Shown piece after piece: positions 32,983-37,234 of a stretch of 37,234 nt of DNA. Each line of letters starts with the position of its first letter. The first letter of the stretch is position 1. The position numbers and the translations under genes were made by a program. A model generated the notes under the pieces. It made no database searches. It had not been told where the DNA came from and worked only from the letters and a program-made list of their open reading frames with translations. The DNA is from a bacterium (GTDB lineage: Bacteria > Vulcanimicrobiota > Vulcanimicrobiia > Vulcanimicrobiales > Vulcanimicrobiaceae). The stretch covers positions 1 through 37,234 of the forward strand of contig JAJYFM010000016.1 in the NCBI GenBank assembly GCA_021790895.1, written 5' to 3'.

Positions 32983-35603
32983 TGCCCGACGACCGTCGCT
33001 TACTTTTGCTCGACACCTACGGCCTCGTCTATCGCGCATTTTTCGCGCTTCCGCCGTTAACCACCGCAGGGGGTGTGCCGATCAACGCGGCGTACGGCTT
33101 TACGACAACCTTGGTAAAAATTCTCGACGGCGAACGGCCGACCCACGCAATTGCTGCGTTCGATCGTGGTCTGCCGGCACATCGCATGGAGATGATGCCG
33201 CAATATAAGGCGCAACGCGAAGCGATGCCCGACGAATTGCGCTCGCAATTTGCGTTGGTGCGGCGGGTGCTCGAGGTGTTCGGGATTCCGATCGCCGAAC
33301 TCGACGGAAACGAGGCCGACGATATTATCGCAACGCTGGCCGCGCAAGCCGAGCGTGCGGGAGCACAGACGTTGGTCGTAACCGGCGATAACGATCTGTT
33401 GCAGATCGTCGACGATGCAACGTTGGTGCTTGCGACGCGTCGCAGCGTCACCGATCTCGTGCGGTACGACCGCGCTGCAGTGCACGAACGCTACGGGTTG
33501 ACCCCCGAGCAACTCGCCGACTATCGCGGACTCAAAGGCGACCCGTCGGATAATCTTCCCGGCATCCCGGGCATCGGTGAAAAAACCGCGATCGCGCTCA
33601 TGCAGGCGGCGGGTACGCTCGATGCGTTGCTCGCCGATCCGACGCTCGCGGGAAAACCGCGCTGGGAGGCGTTGGTTCGAGAATACGGCGCGCAGGCGCG
33701 GCTCTGTCGCGATGTATCGCGCGTCGACCGCAACCTTCCGATAACAATCGATTGGGAGGCGGCCCGCTTGCAGCGCCCCGATCCGGTGCGTCAATACGCA
33801 CTCTACCGCGAACTCGAGTTCCGGACGTTGCTGCGGAAGTTAGAGCCGCCGCCGACGGTCGATCTGCCGCTGATGGCCTCGCTGCGCGCACCCGACGGAG
33901 CGTTCCGCTCGTACGTCGCTGCCGTCGATCCGCCCGATTATCTCCGACTCGGCGAAGAATTGCAGCAGATGGCCGGCGCCGAGGTTCTTGCACTCGCTCT
34001 CGAGGGCGACGCACTCGGAGTGAGTGCAGCGCCGCACACAGGGCTCTCGTTTCGTCTCGATGCGTTGCGCGGAGCGCCGATTCGAACGGCACTCGAGCGC
34101 GCGCTCTCCGGTGCGGGAGCGATCGTGGGGTACGATACGAAGCGATTGGTGCGCGCGTTCGACGAATACGGAGTGACTGCGCCGATATTCACAGACGACG
34201 CGATGCTTGCAGCGCATTTGTTGGACCCGTCGCGCAGCTGTACCGACCCTGCCGAAGCCGCCTTGCTGGTGCTCGATGAAGAGCCGGTGCGCGATGCAGC
34301 CGTCTTTGCCGATATCGGCGCGCGCGTCGCGCAACGGGCGGGCACAATGCTCTCCGAGCGCGGGCAGCTCGCGCTCTATCGCGATGTCGAGTTGCCGTTG
34401 CCGCCAATCCTCGCGCGCATGGAAGAGGCCGGCATCGCGATCGACGCGCAAGCGTTACAAGATTTTTCGGTTGAATTAACCGCGAGCATCGCGAGTATTG
34501 CCGACCGCATCGTCGATGCGGCGGGAGAATCGATCAATATCGGGTCGCCGCAACAACTCGGGCGCATCCTCTTTGAAAAGCTTGCGATCCCCGGCGGTAA
34601 AAAGAATAAGACCGGCTGGGCGACCGGCGTCGAAGTGCTGCAACCGCTCGCGCGCGACTACCCGATTTGCGCCGATATTCTGGAATGGCGAGAACTTACC
34701 AAGCTAAAAAACACCTATGTTGATGTGTTACCGGCATTACGCGACCCGAAGGACGGCCGCATTCATACGGTCTTCAACCAGACGGTAACGGCGACGGGAC
34801 GGCTCTCGTCAACGAATCCGAACCTGCAAAATATACCCGTACGCGCGGGGATCGGGCGGCGCATTCGCCGCGCTTTCGTCGCGCGCGCGCCGGGACGGCT
34901 GTTGCTCAGCGCCGACTACAGCCAGATCGAACTGCGCTTGATGGCGCATCTCTCCGGCGATGAGGCGATGCGACGCGCATTTCGCGAAGGGATCGACATT
35001 CACGATTTCACCGCTCGCGAAATATTTGGGCTTGCACCTGGGACGCCGATCGAGAGCGAGCAGCGACGCATGGCCAAGGTCGTCAACTTCGGGTTGCTCT
35101 ACGGAATGTCGGATTTCGGACTCGCCGCGCGTCTGGAGATCGATCGCGCGCTCGCTCGCAGTATTACCGAACGCTACTTCGCGCGCTTTCCCAGCGTTCG
35201 TTCCTATATCGCTACGACGTTGGAACGAGGACGAGAAGATGGATATGTCAGCACGATTCTTGGGCGTCGCCGCTATATGCCGGCGCTGACTTCCGGCAAC
35301 AGCATGCTCCGCAACGCTGCCGAGCGCGAGGCGACCAACGCGCCGCTGCAAGGCAGCGCCGCCGATCTCATGAAGGTGGCGATGATTCGCGTCGATCGTT
35401 CGTTGCGGGAGCACGGGGAGGATGCAATCTTGCTCTTACAGATCCACGACGAACTGCTGATCGACGTTGCGGCTTCGGCGCGCGACGGCGTCGCGGCGAT
35501 CGTGCGCGACGCGATGGAGCATGCGATGGAGCTCTCCGTTCCGCTCGACGTGAGCGTTAAAGCCGGAGAGAACTGGGCTGAGACGGAGGTCTTCGATGCT
35601 TAA
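32982..35603 (+). CDS. polA: DNA polymerase I
   Basis: An 873-residue polymerase for Okazaki fragment maturation and repair. Residues about 1-285 are the 5'-3' exonuclease (GDNDLLQIVDD, LKGDPSDNLPGIPGIGEKTA). Residues about 295-460 occupy the proofreading domain, but the catalytic carboxylates are mostly lost: the DxE motif reads ALE, KYD reads TKRL, and the last motif is absent, so proofreading is probably inactive, as in Taq-type enzymes. The polymerase domain has motif A with Asp645 (SADYSQIELR), motif B (RRMAKVVNFGLLYG, with Phe at the sugar-discriminating site) and motif C with Asp823 (QIHDELL). It overlaps the upstream secreted-protein gene by one base and the DUF192 gene by eight. Confidence 0.96.
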   Translation: MPDDRRLLLLDTYGLVYRAFFALPPLTTAGGVPINAAYGFTTTLVKILDGERPTHAIAAFDRGLPAHRMEMMPQYKAQREAMPDELRSQFALVRRVLEVFGIPIAELDGNEADDIIATLAAQAERAGAQTLVVTGDNDLLQIVDDATLVLATRRSVTDLVRYDRAAVHERYGLTPEQLADYRGLKGDPSDNLPGIPGIGEKTAIALMQAAGTLDALLADPTLAGKPRWEALVREYGAQARLCRDVSRVDRNLPITIDWEAARLQRPDPVRQYALYRELEFRTLLRKLEPPPTVDLPLMASLRAPDGAFRSYVAAVDPPDYLRLGEELQQMAGAEVLALALEGDALGVSAAPHTGLSFRLDALRGAPIRTALERALSGAGAIVGYDTKRLVRAFDEYGVTAPIFTDDAMLAAHLLDPSRSCTDPAEAALLVLDEEPVRDAAVFADIGARVAQRAGTMLSERGQLALYRDVELPLPPILARMEEAGIAIDAQALQDFSVELTASIASIADRIVDAAGESINIGSPQQLGRILFEKLAIPGGKKNKTGWATGVEVLQPLARDYPICADILEWRELTKLKNTYVDVLPALRDPKDGRIHTVFNQTVTATGRLSSTNPNLQNIPVRAGIGRRIRRAFVARAPGRLLLSADYSQIELRLMAHLSGDEAMRRAFREGIDIHDFTAREIFGLAPGTPIESEQRRMAKVVNFGLLYGMSDFGLAARLEIDRALARSITERYFARFPSVRSYIATTLERGREDGYVSTILGRRRYMPALTSGNSMLRNAAEREATNAPLQGSAADLMKVAMIRVDRSLREHGEDAILLLQIHDELLIDVAASARDGVAAIVRDAMEHAMELSVPLDVSVKAGENWAETEVFDA

Positions 35604-36027
35604 CGCGCTCGCTGCGGCGCTGTTGATCGCGAGTCAGTCATCGCTGCCGGTCGTCACGGTGAACGCACCGCATGCAGCGATGCATCTGTGGGTCTCGCGG
35701 AGCGAGCGCCAGCACGAACTCGGCCTGATGGAACGAACGCATCTCGATCCGACGCAAGGCATGATCTTCGTCTTCCGCGGGAACGGCGAGCGTTATTTTT
35801 GGATGAAAGATACCCTCATGCCGCTCGATATGGTCTTTATCGAACGCAGTGGGCTGGTGCGCGCGGTCTTCTCGCGCGTACCGGTGCTACCGCCGGGTAT
35901 CGCCGATTCGGCGATTCCGCTCGTGCACGCACGCGCGCAGTACGTCGTCGAACTCGGTGCGGGCGAAGCGCTGCGGCTCGGCATCGTCGCCGGCGAAACA
36001 TTGGCGATCCCACCGCTACCGAAGTAA
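35596..36027 (+). CDS. DUF192 secreted protein
   Basis: A 143-residue protein with a short hydrophobic N-terminus (MLNALAAALLIAS) that is likely a signal peptide, then the DUF192 fold: HELGLMERTHLDPTQGMIFVF, then FWMKDTLMPLDMVFI and a final YVVELGAGEALRLGI. The family is widespread and uncharacterised. The ATG lies inside polA and overlaps its end by eight bases, so translation is coupled. mutM begins 15 bases later. Confidence 0.88.
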   Translation: MLNALAAALLIASQSSLPVVTVNAPHAAMHLWVSRSERQHELGLMERTHLDPTQGMIFVFRGNGERYFWMKDTLMPLDMVFIERSGLVRAVFSRVPVLPPGIADSAIPLVHARAQYVVELGAGEALRLGIVAGETLAIPPLPK

Positions 36028-36042
36028 GGCGACCGCCGAGCG

Positions 36043-36855
36043 ATGCCGGAGCTCCCTGAAGTTGAAACGATTGCACGCGGCTTGCGTCGTGCAGTTGTCG
36101 GCGCGCAGATCCTCGCTGTCGAGGTGCGGAAACCGAAGATGGTGCAGGCCCCGGCGGGGATCGCGTTCTCCGCGGCGCTGCGCGGCGAGCGGATCGAGGG
36201 GGTCGAGCGGCGCGCCAAATACGTCGTGATCGCGCTGCGCTCGGGGCGACGCTTGCTGACCTCGCTCCGCATGACGGGGCGCCTGCTCGTTCAGGCCCCG
36301 GGCGAGCGGGAGTTTCCTGCTACCTATGTCGTGTTGGCGCTCGAGGACGGGCGGCGCCTCGCCTTTGCCGATACCCGTACCTTCGGTCGGATGCGCTTGG
36401 TCGAGCCGAACGAGGAGTGGGATGCCGAGATTGGCCCCGAGCCGCTCGAGCGCGCCTTTACAGGCGAGCGCTTTGGCGCTATCCTTGCGAAGCGAAGAAC
36501 GCCGATCAAGGCTTTGCTTCTCGATCAGCGGCGAGTCGCAGGCATAGGGAACATCTATGCATGCGAGTCGCTTTGGCTCGCCGGAATTCGGCCGAGTCGC
36601 CCCGCAGGGTCGCTGCGGGGGCCTGCGCGCGAGCGCTTGCGCCGCTCCATCATCGATGTGCTCGAACGAGCGATCGCGATGCGCGGAACGACCGTCGACG
36701 ATTATGTCGACGCCGAGGGTCTCAAAGGCGGCTTTCAAAACGCCCTTGCGGTCTACGGACGACTTGGGAAAGGTTGCCTGCGCTGCGGGTCGCCGATCCG
36801 GAGAACGGTAATCGCGGGTCGAGGCACCTGGTGGTGCGGGCAATGTCAACGGTAA
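36043..36855 (+). CDS. mutM: Formamidopyrimidine-DNA glycosylase
   Basis: A 270-residue repair enzyme that removes 8-oxoguanine and formamidopyrimidines and nicks the abasic site. The N-terminus PELPEVET gives the catalytic Pro2 and Glu3; Lys59 in RRAKYV matches the conserved catalytic-site lysine. TRTFGR, GIGNIYACE and the helix-two-turn-helix follow. The zinc finger uses Cys245, Cys248, Cys265 and Cys268, and Arg260 sits in its beta hairpin. The hairpin reads GRGTWWC in place of the common GRSTFFC. It follows polA and the DUF192 gene in a DNA repair-flavoured run and precedes rpsA by 39 bases. Confidence 0.95.
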   Translation: MPELPEVETIARGLRRAVVGAQILAVEVRKPKMVQAPAGIAFSAALRGERIEGVERRAKYVVIALRSGRRLLTSLRMTGRLLVQAPGEREFPATYVVLALEDGRRLAFADTRTFGRMRLVEPNEEWDAEIGPEPLERAFTGERFGAILAKRRTPIKALLLDQRRVAGIGNIYACESLWLAGIRPSRPAGSLRGPARERLRRSIIDVLERAIAMRGTTVDDYVDAEGLKGGFQNALAVYGRLGKGCLRCGSPIRRTVIAGRGTWWCGQCQR

Positions 36856-36894
36856 TCTTCGCGAAAATAAAAAATTAAAGGCAGGACAACAATC

Positions 36895-37234
36895 ATCTCT
36901 ACCACCGAACTCGCCCATCCGCAGGGCGAAGAAGAAGATCAACTCGCGCTCGAGCAGCGTCTCTACGAAGAATCGCTGCGCGTTCTCGACGAAGGCCAAG
37001 TTCTCAACGGCATGATCGTGCAGAAAGACAAAGACGAGTTCCTCGTCGATGTCGGCGGCAAATCGGAGGGTGTATTACCCTTCCGCGAGTTGTCGCTCGC
37101 GATCGACCCCAAGAGCCTCAAGGTCGGGGACTCGCTCGAAGTGATGATCCATCGCATCGACGAGCTCGACGGGACCCTCTTCCTCTCCGAACGTCGCGCA
37201 CGCGCGCTCAAGACGTGGGAGAAAGTCATCGAGT
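36895..37234 (+). CDS. rpsA: 30S ribosomal protein S1, N-terminal part, with non-canonical start codon
   Basis: The frame is open from a stop at 36868-36870 to the right edge. It encodes a glutamate-rich leader (TTELAHPQGEEEDQLALEQR) and then the first S1 RNA-binding domain: GQVLNGMIVQKDKDEFLVDV, GGKSEGVLPFREL, then SLEVMIHRIDELDGTLFLSERRA, typical of bacterial S1. No ATG, GTG or TTG exists in frame before an internal ATG at 37012, which would cut into the S1 domain. The likely start is one of two adjacent ATC codons at 36892 or 36895, or ATT at 36874. AGGA at 36883-36886 lies eight bases before the ATC at 36895, which I chose. A sequencing error at the start is the alternative. Confidence 0.82.
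   Translation, partial: MSTTELAHPQGEEEDQLALEQRLYEESLRVLDEGQVLNGMIVQKDKDEFLVDVGGKSEGVLPFRELSLAIDPKSLKVGDSLEVMIHRIDELDGTLFLSERRARALKTWEKVIE

Overview
The window is a gene-dense, high-GC bacterial chromosome segment. It has almost no intergenic space, many 1-8 base gene overlaps, and no tRNA, rRNA, CRISPR array, insertion sequence or phage gene that I could see. A predicted outer-membrane beta-barrel protein, a periplasmic glycosidase and a lipoprotein point to a diderm. An actinobacterial-type fused 2-oxoglutarate dehydrogenase, three-gene proton-translocating transhydrogenase and molybdenum hydroxylase point to an aerobic or facultative, metabolically versatile organism. My best guess is an uncultivated soil lineage such as Candidatus Eremiobacterota; this is inference from gene content only.

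Layout. 1-91: N-terminus of an ABC-type ATPase, minus strand. 262-4488: giant fused 2-oxoglutarate dehydrogenase with two lipoyl domains. 4497-8428: an SDR oxidoreductase, a family 1 glycosidase carrying a large internal insert, a LOG-family phosphoribohydrolase and a SUI1/YciH-like protein. 8519-10624: secreted CBM9-like/DUF5916 beta-barrel protein. 10656-13717: an lrp-kdd-kamA lysine catabolic operon (minus) with its own promoter, a palindrome near the predicted start of transcription and a strong terminator. 13709-17560: three-subunit molybdenum hydroxylase of the 4-hydroxybenzoyl-CoA reductase type (minus), divergent from xdhC and a MocA-like nucleotidyltransferase (17731-19367) that would mature its cofactor. 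19371-22309: small membrane protein, OsmC-like protein, family 5 substrate-binding lipoprotein and a four-helix membrane protein. 22322-30549: a tight eight-gene minus-strand run (secreted protein, zinc-ribbon microprotein, FAH hydrolase, DUF4267, pntAA, pntAB, pntB, GH92 mannosidase with a beta-propeller). 30610-37234: a plus-strand run with a macroglobulin-like secreted protein, polA, a DUF192 protein, mutM and the start of rpsA.

The most unusual object is the protein at 5303-7432. It is a complete family 1 glycosidase with both catalytic glutamates, whose barrel is interrupted between strands 5 and 6 by about 258 residues. The insert reads as an amino-acid-type solute-binding protein (SBP family 3) in circularly permuted order: the later two thirds of the binding protein come first, then a linker, then its normal N-terminus. 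With no signal peptide, it looks like a cytoplasmic glycosidase with a built-in small-molecule sensor. Other points of interest are the fused E2-E1 enzyme that keeps its lipoyl domains, the [4Fe-4S] loop in the hydroxylase FAD subunit, a palindrome that may be an Lrp autoregulatory site, a possible leaderless mRNA, a 57-residue zinc-ribbon protein, and rpsA with no ATG, GTG or TTG start.
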